Source: Burkholderia latens (GTDB lineage: Bacteria > Pseudomonadota > Gammaproteobacteria > Burkholderiales > Burkholderiaceae). From it: a stretch of DNA of 64,000 nucleotides. Both the position numbers and the translations under genes were made by a program. This document shows positions 47,625-55,515 of this stretch, one piece after another; position 1 is the stretch's first letter; every line of letters starts with the position of its first letter. Under the pieces are notes generated by a model, which was given only the letters and a program-made list of their open reading frames with translations, was not told where the DNA came from and did not search any database. Where the stretch lies: assembly GCF_001718795.1 (NCBI RefSeq), contig NZ_CP013438.1, positions 434,001 through 498,000 on the forward strand, read 5' to 3'.

Positions 47625-48110
47625 ATGGAAAACCTCACGGAAGACATGAAGACGTGGTTCGAGATTTACATGCTGCAGAACCGCTACATCGGCCATCTCG
47701 ACAACGACCGGCTCGAACGCTGGCCGGAAATGTTCACCGAGGACTGCACGTACGAGATCGTGCCGAAGGAAAACGCGGATCTCGGGCTGCCGGTCGGGAT
47801 CGTCCACTGCACGAACCAGCGGATGCTGCGCGACCGCGTGGTGTCGCTGCGGCATGCGAACATCTATGAAGAGCACACGTACCGGCACATGACGTCGGGC
47901 CTGACGATCGTCGCGCAGCGCGACGGCGAGATCGACACCGAAAGCAACTACGTGGTCGTGCAGACGCGCAGCAACGGCGAATCGAACGTGTATCAGGCCG
48001 GCAAGTACTACGACACGGTCGTGCGCACGCCCGACGGGCTGCGCTACAAGACCAAGCGCGTGATCTACGACACGTCGCGCGTGCAGACGCTGCTCGCGAC
48101 CCCGATCTGA
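47625..48110 (+). CDS. andAd: Anthranilate 1,2-dioxygenase, small subunit
   Basis: A 161-residue beta subunit of the aromatic-ring-hydroxylating oxygenase, with the cystatin/NTF2-like fold (RWPEMFTEDCTYEIVPKENA; RVSLRHANIY-type region; KTKRVIYDTSRVQTLLATPI at the end). It has no metal ligands and stabilises the hexamer. It starts 17 bp after andAc. Confidence 0.93.
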   Translation: MENLTEDMKTWFEIYMLQNRYIGHLDNDRLERWPEMFTEDCTYEIVPKENADLGLPVGIVHCTNQRMLRDRVVSLRHANIYEEHTYRHMTSGLTIVAQRDGEIDTESNYVVVQTRSNGESNVYQAGKYYDTVVRTPDGLRYKTKRVIYDTSRVQTLLATPI

Positions 48111-48136
48111 CCGATCTGACGAAGCAAGGAATCGAC

Positions 48137-48463
48137 ATGACTGAAGCAACGCTCGCGCAATGGCATCCGCTGGGCGCATTCGACGAATTCTCCGAAGACG
48201 AACCGGCGGCGCGTGTCGCCGGTCAGAAACCGATCGCCGTGTTCCGGATCGGCGACGAACTGTTCGCGATGCACGACCTGTGTTCGCATGGTCACGCTCG
48301 GCTGTCGGAAGGCTATGTGGAAGACGGCTGTGTCGAATGCCCGCTGCACCAGGGCTTGATCGACATTCGCACGGGCGCGCCGAAATGCGCGCCGATCACC
48401 GAGCCGGTGCGGGTTTATCCGATCCGGATCGTCGACGGGCAGGTGGAAGTCAATGTCGACTGA
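48137..48463 (+). CDS. andAb: Anthranilate 1,2-dioxygenase, Rieske ferredoxin
   Basis: A 108-residue Rieske-type ferredoxin. The cluster ligands are in DLCSHGHARL (CxH) and VECPLHQGLID (Cx2H). It carries electrons from AndAa to AndAc. AAGGAA precedes the ATG. Its end overlaps the andAa start by 11 bases. Confidence 0.94.
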   Translation: MTEATLAQWHPLGAFDEFSEDEPAARVAGQKPIAVFRIGDELFAMHDLCSHGHARLSEGYVEDGCVECPLHQGLIDIRTGAPKCAPITEPVRVYPIRIVDGQVEVNVD

Positions 48464-49673
48464 CCCGTTCGTGATCGTCGGGGCCGGCCATGCGGCCCGG
48501 CGCACCGCCGAGGCGCTGCGCGAGCGCGATGCCGCCGCGCGCATCGTGATGATCGGCGCGGAACGCGAACTGCCGTACGATCGTCCGGCACTGTCGAAGG
48601 ACGCGCTGCTGAGCGACGGCGGCGAGCAGCGGGCGTTCATCCGCGACGCGGGATGGTACGACGCGCAGCGCATCGAGCTGCGGCTCGGCACACGCGTCGA
48701 CGCGATCGAGCGCGCTGCGCAACGGGTTCGGCTCGACGACGGCGCGACGGTGCCATACGCGAAGCTCGTGCTCGCGACGGGCTCGCGCGTGCGCACGTTC
48801 GGCGGGCCGGTCGACGAAGGCGTCGTCCCGCATTACGTGCGTACCGTTGCCGATGCGCGTGCGTTGCGGGCGCGGCTCGCGCCGGGGCGTCGCGTGGCGG
48901 TGCTCGGCGGCGGGTTCATCGGCCTCGAAGTGGCGGCGGCCGCGCGCCAGCTCGGTTGCGACGTGACGGTGATCGATCCCGCGCCGCGCTTGTTGCAACG
49001 TGCGTTGCCCGAAGTCGTCGGCGCGTATGCACGGCAGTTGCATGACGCGCGCGGCGTGGTCTTCCGGATGGCGACGCTGCCGCGTGCGATCCGCCGCGCG
49101 CCGGGGGGCGGCGCGCTCGTCGAGACGGATCGCGGCGACGTGCCGGCCGACATCGTCGTGGTCGGCATCGGCGTCGTACCGAATGTCGAGCTCGCGCATG
49201 CGGCGGGGCTGGATGTCGACAACGGCATCCGCGTCGATGCGGGATGCCGCACCGCCGATCGCGCGATCTTCGCGGCGGGCGAGGTGACGATGCATTTCAA
49301 TCCGCTGCTCGGGCGTCACGTGCGGATCGAGTCGTGGCAGGTTGCCGAGAACCAGCCGGCGGTGGCGGCCGCGAACCTGCTCGGCGCGGACGAAACGTAT
49401 GCCGAGCTGCCGTGGCTGTGGTCCGATCAGTACGACTGCAACCTGCAGATGCTCGGGCTGTTCGGCAGCGAGCGGACTACCGTCGTGCGCGGCGATCCCG
49501 CGAATGGACCGTTCACGGTGTTCGGGCTCGGCGACGACGGGAAAATCGTGGCGGTGGCCGCCGCGAACCTGGGGCGAGACATCGGCGCGTCGCGCCGGCT
49601 GATCGCGGCAGGCGCCGCGCCCGATCCGGCGAAGCTCGCCGATCCGGCGGTGAACCTGAAAACGTTTCTGTGA
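48453..49673 (+). CDS. andAa: Anthranilate 1,2-dioxygenase, ferredoxin reductase
   Basis: A 406-residue FAD/NADH reductase. The FAD loop is VIVGAGHAARRTAEALRE, the NADH loop is VLGGGFIGLEVAAAARQLG, and the second FAD motif is ADRAIFAAGEV. The C-terminal reductase domain with LPWLWSDQYDCNLQMLGL is typical of the RHO-reductase family. It supplies electrons from NADH. It overlaps andAb and closes the operon. Confidence 0.95.
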   Translation: MSTDPFVIVGAGHAARRTAEALRERDAAARIVMIGAERELPYDRPALSKDALLSDGGEQRAFIRDAGWYDAQRIELRLGTRVDAIERAAQRVRLDDGATVPYAKLVLATGSRVRTFGGPVDEGVVPHYVRTVADARALRARLAPGRRVAVLGGGFIGLEVAAAARQLGCDVTVIDPAPRLLQRALPEVVGAYARQLHDARGVVFRMATLPRAIRRAPGGGALVETDRGDVPADIVVVGIGVVPNVELAHAAGLDVDNGIRVDAGCRTADRAIFAAGEVTMHFNPLLGRHVRIESWQVAENQPAVAAANLLGADETYAELPWLWSDQYDCNLQMLGLFGSERTTVVRGDPANGPFTVFGLGDDGKIVAVAAANLGRDIGASRRLIAAGAAPDPAKLADPAVNLKTFL

Positions 49674-49825
49674 CGTGATGCGCGAACGCGGCCGGCTTGG
49701 CGGCGTTCGCGTCGGTTAGCGGGAACGTCGGCAGAGGCCCGTTTCGGCATGACACGCGCGGTGCGGGTTTGTCGTCGGTCGGCGATCGGTGCATATTAGC
49801 GGCATTGCCGTTTCACCGGTCGCCC

Positions 49826-51112
49826 ATGACGCCAGACAAAGCCCTCGAACTGAAACGCAGCAAGCGCCGCGCGCTATGGCTGCTGCTGGCCGCCGTCGCC
49901 ATATTCGTCACGACGATCCTGTTGCCGCGCGGCCCGTGGGTCGACGGCTTCAAGGCGGTGGCCGAAGCCGCGATGGTCGGCGCGCTCGCCGACTGGTTCG
50001 CGGTCGTCGCGCTGTTTCGTCGCGTGCCGATTCCGTTCGTGTCGCGCCACACCGAAATCATCCCGAAGAACAAGGACAAGATTGCGGACAACCTCGCGGT
50101 GTTCGTGCGCGAGAAATTCCTTGGCCCTGACGCGCTCGCCGCGCAGATTCGCCAGCACGATCCTGCGCAGAAGCTCGGCGCGTGGCTCGGCGAGCCGGCG
50201 AACACCGAAGCGCTCGGCGGCTACGCGACGAAGCTGATGAGCTTCGCGCTCGACATGACTGACGACGCGCGGATCCAGTCGTTCGTCCACGACGCGTTCC
50301 GCACGGTGATCGACCGGATCGACCTGTCGCAATCGGCGGGCGCGATCCTCGACACGCTGACGAAGGACGGCCGCCACCAGACGCTGCTCGACGATGCGAT
50401 CGAACAGGTCGTCGACGTGCTCGACAAGGAGGAGAACCGCGAGGTGATCGCCGGCTTCATCGTCGAATGGCTGAAGACGCAATACCCGAAGGTCGAGAAG
50501 ATCATGCCGACCCAGTGGTTCGGCGAGAACGGCGCGCGGATGCTCGCGAGCGCGGTGAGCCGCGTGCTCGAAGGCGTTGCGGCCGATCCCGAACACGAAC
50601 TGCGGCAGCGCTTCGACCGCACGGTCGCGCGATTGACCGAGCGGCTGAAGCACGACCCGGCGTTCATCGCGAAAGGCGACGAGATCAAGCGCTACATTCG
50701 CGACGGCGATGCGTTCAACGTGTATGTGCGCGATCTGTGGGACCAGTTGCGCGCGTGGCTGAAGGCCGATCTCGCGCGCCCGGATTCGGCGTTGCACCGG
50801 CAGGCCGCGACGCTCGGCGGCTGGCTCGGCGCGCGGCTCGCGGAAAGCCCGGCGCTGCGCGCGTCGCTGAACGAGCACATCGAGCGGGCCGTGCACGAAA
50901 TGGCGCCGGATTTCGCGGATTTCCTGATGCGTCACATACGCGATACGGTGCGCAACTGGGATGCGCGCGAAATGTCTCGGCAGATCGAGCTGAACATCGG
51001 CAAGGATCTGCAGTACATCCGCATCAACGGCACGCTGGTCGGCGGGCTGATCGGGCTCGGGCTCTACGTGGTGTCGCTCGTGCCGCGATGGGCGGCTGCC
51101 TGGCTGCATTGA
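49826..51112 (+). CDS. DUF445 family membrane protein
   Basis: A 428-residue protein with TM helices at about residues 16-34 and 45-65 (MVGALADWFAVVALFRRVPI, a family hallmark) and a third at the C-terminus (GTLVGGLIGLGLYVVSLVP). A long, mainly helical middle connects them. The function of DUF445 is not established. It follows andAa by 152 bp on the same strand but has no evident link to anthranilate. The ATG at 49826 is preferred over a longer frame without a ribosome site. Confidence 0.9.
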   Translation: MTPDKALELKRSKRRALWLLLAAVAIFVTTILLPRGPWVDGFKAVAEAAMVGALADWFAVVALFRRVPIPFVSRHTEIIPKNKDKIADNLAVFVREKFLGPDALAAQIRQHDPAQKLGAWLGEPANTEALGGYATKLMSFALDMTDDARIQSFVHDAFRTVIDRIDLSQSAGAILDTLTKDGRHQTLLDDAIEQVVDVLDKEENREVIAGFIVEWLKTQYPKVEKIMPTQWFGENGARMLASAVSRVLEGVAADPEHELRQRFDRTVARLTERLKHDPAFIAKGDEIKRYIRDGDAFNVYVRDLWDQLRAWLKADLARPDSALHRQAATLGGWLGARLAESPALRASLNEHIERAVHEMAPDFADFLMRHIRDTVRNWDAREMSRQIELNIGKDLQYIRINGTLVGGLIGLGLYVVSLVPRWAAAWLH

Positions 51113-51146
51113 CGCGGCTGCGCCCGGCGCGCAGCGCGCGGCCGGC

Positions 51147-51446
51147 TCACGCGTGCGCCTTCGCGCCGTGCAGCTGCAGGCCGAGCGCCTTGATCACTTT
51201 CAGGATCGTGCCGAAGCTCGGATTGCCGTCGTGCGACAGCGCCTTGTACAGCCCTTCGCGCGACAGGCCGGCGTCGCGCGCGACCTGCGACATCCCGCGC
51301 GCGCGCGCGATCACGCCAAGCGCATGCGCGATGAAGGCCGGGTCGTCGCCGGCTTCCTGCAGACAGGCCTCGAAATACTCGGCCATGTCGTCGTCGGTTT
51401 TCAGGTGTTCGGCCGAATCCCACGGCCGGGTCTTGATCTTGTCCAT
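51147..51446 (-). CDS. Addiction-module antitoxin (HTH, TIGR02684-like)
   Basis: A 99-residue protein with an XRE-type HTH at about residues 50-90: MSQVARDAGLSREGLYKALS, then NPSFGTILKVIKALGLQL. It starts 3 bp after the toxin gene stop, on the same strand. It should neutralise the toxin and repress the shared promoter. The N-terminus (DSAEHLKTDDDMAEYFEACL) matches the toxin-binding part of this antitoxin family. Confidence 0.9.
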   Translation of the reverse strand: MDKIKTRPWDSAEHLKTDDDMAEYFEACLQEAGDDPAFIAHALGVIARARGMSQVARDAGLSREGLYKALSHDGNPSFGTILKVIKALGLQLHGAKAHA

Positions 51447-51449
51447 CCG

Positions 51450-51767
51450 TTACTCCAGGTCGAGCCGTTCGAGCATCGCGTGCGCGGCGCGGATGTCCGC
51501 CTGTTGTGTCGACTTGTCACGGCCGCAGAGCAGGATCACCCATATCGTTTCGCGCCTCGCGTAGTAGACGCGATAGCCGGGGCCGTGGTCGATACGCATT
51601 TCGACGATCGGTGAGCCGGCGGATTTCCAGTCGCCCGGGTTGCCCATCGACAGACGGTCGATGCGCGCCTGGATGCGGCGCCGCGCGACGCGATCCGTAA
51701 GGGCGGCAAACCACGCGTCGAAGACGTCTGTGGTCCGGATACTGTACGAAGGCGAACTGTAGGGCAT
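51450..51767 (-). CDS. RelE/ParE-superfamily toxin (TIGR02683-like)
   Basis: A toxin of about 105 residues with GNPGDWKSAGSPIVEMRIDH, GPGYRVYYARRETIWVILLC and GRDKSTQQADIRAAH, matching the phage-derived Gp49-like/HigB addiction killer family. Members usually cleave mRNA on the ribosome. The start MPYSSPS at 51767 fits relatives; an in-frame ATG at 51788 would add seven residues. Toxin-first order is typical of this subgroup. Confidence 0.9.
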   Translation of the reverse strand: MPYSSPSYSIRTTDVFDAWFAALTDRVARRRIQARIDRLSMGNPGDWKSAGSPIVEMRIDHGPGYRVYYARRETIWVILLCGRDKSTQQADIRAAHAMLERLDLE

Positions 51768-51788
51768 GGATTTCAGTATGTCAACCAT

Positions 51789-52159
51789 GGTTCACAGATA
51801 GATTGAATCGAATTCGGTGCCGATACGGTACGGCCGTGCGCGCCGTTTGACGTCCAATTGGCCGTCAGGCCGATGCTGCGCGGGCGCCGGCCGCTGGTCA
51901 TCCGGTCGAAGTCGCGATGCCGCGAATCCGTCTACAATCGAAAACGTCCCTGCCGCCCGCGCATGTTTTCGCTGTTTGCTGCGCGCGGGCGGATCCGTTT
52001 GTCCTCCTGCTCACGGAGGCGCCGCCGTGCGATGCGCGGCGGGCAATGCAATGGTTGCATCCGGTAGGTAAAGCGTCCGCGTGCCGTAGGCCGGCGCGCG
52101 TTCTGAACGCCGCGCGCCTGTAAGCCGGGCAAGGCGGCATCAACCGAGAGTCCCCACCC
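51789..52159. other. Intergenic region between the TA module and acetolactate synthase
   Basis: About 370 bp between divergent genes. It holds the TA promoter side and a GC-rich hairpin at 52093-52118 in the probable leader of the next gene. No coding frame is convincing. There is no clear riboswitch or T-box pattern. Confidence 0.45.
52093..52118 (+). promoter_or_regulatory. GC-rich stem-loop in the acetolactate synthase leader
   Basis: GGCGCGCG (52093-52100) and CGCGCGCC (52111-52118) pair across a 10-base loop, 42 bp before the ATG. It has no T-run after it, so mRNA structure rather than an intrinsic terminator is likely. Confidence 0.4.
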
Positions 52160-53800
52160 ATGAAAGCATCGGATCTGTTCGTGAAGGCGCTGGAAGCCGA
52201 AGGCGTCGAGTACGTGTTCGGCATTCCCGGCGAGGAAAACCTCGATCTGCTCGAATCGCTGCGGCGATCGAAGATCAAGCTCGTGCTGACCCGGCACGAG
52301 CAGGCCGCCGGTTTCATGGCGGCCACGTACGGTCGTCTGACGGGGCGCACCGGCGTGTGTCTCGCGACGCTCGGGCCCGGTGCGACGAATTTCGTGACGG
52401 CCGCCGCGTATGCGCAACTCGGCGGCATGCCGATGCTGATGATCACCGGGCAGAAGCCGATCAAGTCGAGCAAACAGGGTCACTTCCAGATCGTCGACGT
52501 CGTCGACATGATGCAGCCGCTTACGAAGTTCACGCGGCAGATCGTGTCGATCGGCAATATTCCGGCGGCCGTGCGCGAGGCGTTTCGCCGTGCGGAGGAA
52601 GAGCGTCCGGGCGCCGCGCACCTCGAACTGCCGGAAGACATCGCGCATGAAGAGGGCGACGGCAAGCCGATTCCGCGCAGCTACAGCCGGCGGCCGGTGG
52701 CCGAGGAGAAGGCGGTCGCGCATGCGATCGACGCGATCCAGGCAGCACGTCATCCGCTGCTGATGATCGGCGCGGGCGGCAACCGCAAGACGACCTGCAA
52801 GATGCTGCTCGAATTCGTGAACAAGACGGGCATTCCGTTCTTCACGACGCAGATGGGCAAGGGCGTGATCGACGAAACGCATCCGCTGTGGCTCGGCAAC
52901 GCGACGCTGTCCGACGGCGACTTCGTGCACCGCGCGATCGAGCATGCCGACTGCATCATCAACGTCGGCCACGACGTGATCGAGAAGCCGCCGTTCTTCA
53001 TGCGCGCGGACGACAAAACGGTGATCCACGTGAACTTCCTCGGCGCGCAGGTCGACCCCGTCTATTTCCCGCAGATCGAAGTGGTCGGCGACATCGCGAA
53101 CGCGGTATGGCAGATGAAGGAAGCGGTGACGCCGCAGTCGCACTGGGATTTCGAGCGCTTCACGATGATCAAGGAGCATTTCGACGCGCATCTGCAAAAG
53201 GGCCAGCACGATCCGCGCTTTCCGATGTATCCGGTGCGGATCGTGAACGATCTGTATAACGCGCTGCCGGTCGACGGGATCGTCTGCCTCGACAACGGGA
53301 TGTACAAGATCTGGTTCGCGCGCTACTGGCGTGCGCATGAACCGAACTCGCTGCTGCTCGACAACGCGCTCGCGTCGATGGGCGCAGGATTGCCGTCGGC
53401 GATCGCGACGAAGATCGTGCATCCGCAGCGCAAGGTGATCGCCGTGTGCGGCGACGGCGGGTTCATGATGAATTCGCAGGAACTCGAAACGGCCGTGCGG
53501 CTGAAGCTCGACATAGTCGTGATGATCCTCCGCGACGACGCGTTCGGGATGATCCGCTGGAAGCAGGAAAACATGAACTTCCCCGATTTTGCGATGACGC
53601 TGAAGAACCCCGATTTCGTGTCGTATGCGCAAAGCTACGGCGCGCACGGGCATCGCGTCGAAGCCGCCGATGATCTCGAGCCGCTGCTGCGCGACTGTTT
53701 CTCGACGCCGGGCGTTCACGTGATCGACGTGCCGATCGACTATTCGGACAACGAGCGCGTGCTGAACCGCGAAATCAAGCGCCTGTCGGCGCAACTCTGA
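52160..53800 (+). CDS. Acetolactate synthase large subunit-like ThDP enzyme
   Basis: A 546-residue thiamine-diphosphate enzyme of the IlvB/AlsS group. It has the catalytic Glu in VLTRHEQAAGFMAATYGRLT, GPGATNFVTAAAYA, LELPEDIAHEE and the ThDP/Mg site CGDGGFMMNSQELETAVRL. It probably condenses pyruvate to 2-acetolactate; no regulatory small subunit is adjacent, which favours a catabolic-type role. An aldehyde dehydrogenase gene follows by 29 bp, so both may act in one oxidative pathway (inference). Confidence 0.88.
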   Translation: MKASDLFVKALEAEGVEYVFGIPGEENLDLLESLRRSKIKLVLTRHEQAAGFMAATYGRLTGRTGVCLATLGPGATNFVTAAAYAQLGGMPMLMITGQKPIKSSKQGHFQIVDVVDMMQPLTKFTRQIVSIGNIPAAVREAFRRAEEERPGAAHLELPEDIAHEEGDGKPIPRSYSRRPVAEEKAVAHAIDAIQAARHPLLMIGAGGNRKTTCKMLLEFVNKTGIPFFTTQMGKGVIDETHPLWLGNATLSDGDFVHRAIEHADCIINVGHDVIEKPPFFMRADDKTVIHVNFLGAQVDPVYFPQIEVVGDIANAVWQMKEAVTPQSHWDFERFTMIKEHFDAHLQKGQHDPRFPMYPVRIVNDLYNALPVDGIVCLDNGMYKIWFARYWRAHEPNSLLLDNALASMGAGLPSAIATKIVHPQRKVIAVCGDGGFMMNSQELETAVRLKLDIVVMILRDDAFGMIRWKQENMNFPDFAMTLKNPDFVSYAQSYGAHGHRVEAADDLEPLLRDCFSTPGVHVIDVPIDYSDNERVLNREIKRLSAQL

Positions 53801-53829
53801 ATCCCCCGTTCACCGGAAGGAGCCGTTCC

Positions 53830-55263
53830 ATGTTGAAGGAAACCTATCCGTACTACCTCGCCAACGAGGCCGTCTACGCGAATACCGATCTGGAAGTGAC
53901 CGACAAGTTCAACGGGAAGGTCGCAACGCGCGTCGCGCTGGCCGATGCGAAGGCGATCGATGCGGCCATCGGCGCGGCGGTCGACGCGACGAAACCGATG
54001 CGCGAACTGCCCGCCTACAAGCGGCAGGCGGTGCTCGACCACTGCGTCGCGCGTTTTCGCGAGCGCTTCGACGAACTGGCCGAGGCGCTCTGCATCGAGG
54101 CCGGCAAGCCGATCAACGATTCGAAGGGCGAAGTGACGCGGCTGATCGATACGTTTCGCGTCGCGTCCGAAGAGGCCGTGCGCATCGACGGCGAAGTGCT
54201 TAATCTGGAGATCTCCGCACGCGCGCAAGGCTACACCGGCTATACGCGGCGCGTGCCGATCGGCCCGTGCTCGTTCATCTCGCCATTCAACTTCCCGCTG
54301 AACCTTGCCGCGCACAAGGTCGCGCCCGCGCTGGCCGCCGGCTGCCCGTTCGTGCTGAAGCCCGCGAGCCGCACGCCGATCGGCGCGCTGATCATCGGCG
54401 AGGTGCTCGCGGAAACCGATCTGCCGAAGGGGGCGTTCTCGGTGTTGCCCGCGCATCGCGACGGCGCCGACCTGTTCACGACGGACGAGCGTTTCAGGCT
54501 GCTGTCGTTTACGGGCTCGCCGGCAGTCGGCTGGGCGCTGAAGGAGAAGGCGGGCAAGAAGAAAGTCGTGCTGGAGCTCGGCGGCAACGCGGCGGCGATC
54601 GTCGACGCGGATCAACGCGATCGGCTCGACTACGTGGTGGAGCGTCTCGCGTTCGGTGCGTTCTACCAGTCGGGTCAGAGCTGCATCGGCGTGCAGCGGA
54701 TTCTCGTGCATGCTGATGTATACGACGCGCTGCGCGAAAAACTGATCGCGAAGACGCGTTCGCTGAAGATGGGCGATCCGAAGGATCCGTCGACGTTTGT
54801 CGGGCCGATGATCTCCGAATCCGAATCGCGCCGGTTGTCGGGCTGGATGGATGCGGCCGTGGCCGCGGGCGCGAAGATTGTCGCGGGCGGCAAGGTGGAC
54901 GGCGCGATGTTCGAGGCGACGCTGCTGGAAAACGTCGGCCGCGACCAGGATCTTTATCGCAAGGAGGCGTTTGGCCCGGTCGCGATTCTCGAGAAGTTCG
55001 ACAGCTTCGACGATGCGCTCGCGCGCGTGAACGACAGCGACTTCGGGCTGCAGGCCGGCGTGTTCACCGATTCGCTCGCGCATGCGCAGCGCGCGTGGGA
55101 CGAGCTGGAGGTCGGCGGGGTCGTGATCAACGACGTGCCGTCGTTCCGCGTCGACAACATGCCGTACGGCGGCGTGAAGGATTCGGGGCTCGGCCGCGAA
55201 GGGATCCGCTATGCGATCGAGGACATGACCGAGCCGCGGCTGATGGTCGTGCGCCGCCGCTAG
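53830..55263 (+). CDS. NAD(P)-dependent aldehyde dehydrogenase family protein
   Basis: A 477-residue ALDH. It shows SPFNFPLNLAAHKVAPALAA, FTGSPAVGWALKEKAGKK, the general-base Glu in LELGGNAAAI and the nucleophilic Cys in QSGQSCIGVQRI, all in order. The substrate is not evident; subfamily relatives include lactaldehyde and phosphonoacetaldehyde/glyceraldehyde-type enzymes. It is coupled to the acetolactate-synthase-like gene and has GGAAGGAG before the ATG. A strong hairpin follows its stop. Confidence 0.92.
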   Translation: MLKETYPYYLANEAVYANTDLEVTDKFNGKVATRVALADAKAIDAAIGAAVDATKPMRELPAYKRQAVLDHCVARFRERFDELAEALCIEAGKPINDSKGEVTRLIDTFRVASEEAVRIDGEVLNLEISARAQGYTGYTRRVPIGPCSFISPFNFPLNLAAHKVAPALAAGCPFVLKPASRTPIGALIIGEVLAETDLPKGAFSVLPAHRDGADLFTTDERFRLLSFTGSPAVGWALKEKAGKKKVVLELGGNAAAIVDADQRDRLDYVVERLAFGAFYQSGQSCIGVQRILVHADVYDALREKLIAKTRSLKMGDPKDPSTFVGPMISESESRRLSGWMDAAVAAGAKIVAGGKVDGAMFEATLLENVGRDQDLYRKEAFGPVAILEKFDSFDDALARVNDSDFGLQAGVFTDSLAHAQRAWDELEVGGVVINDVPSFRVDNMPYGGVKDSGLGREGIRYAIEDMTEPRLMVVRRR

Positions 55264-55288
55264 CGGGCGCCGGCGCGGCGGCGCCGAC

Positions 55289-55330
55289 CGGCACGCGGGC
55301 GGGCGGGCGTTCGTGCCGGCCCGCGTGCCG
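55289..55330 (+). terminator. Strong hairpin after the aldehyde dehydrogenase gene
   Basis: CGGCACGCGGGC (55289-55300) and GCCCGCGTGCCG (55319-55330) form a perfect 12-bp stem with an 18-base loop, 26 bp after the stop. There is no T-run. Confidence 0.6.
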
Positions 55331-55515
55331 TTCTCGTTCCGGCGTGCGCTCGGGCGAAAAGCCGGCCGGCGTTCGTGCACGGACGTGCCGCAGCCGCGTG
55401 TCGCGCGCCGAGCGCGCTCGACTGCAAGCATCGCATCATGATGTAATCGCGCGAAATGGTCGCCGGGGGTACGACACCGGCTGGCATGCGCATTCATTCT
55501 TCATGAGGTCGATCG

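Noticed and set aside
52093..52159. TPP riboswitch or ilv-type attenuator before the acetolactate synthase gene
   Set aside because: Only one GC-rich hairpin is present; no thi-box, no leader peptide rich in branched-chain codons and no T-run.
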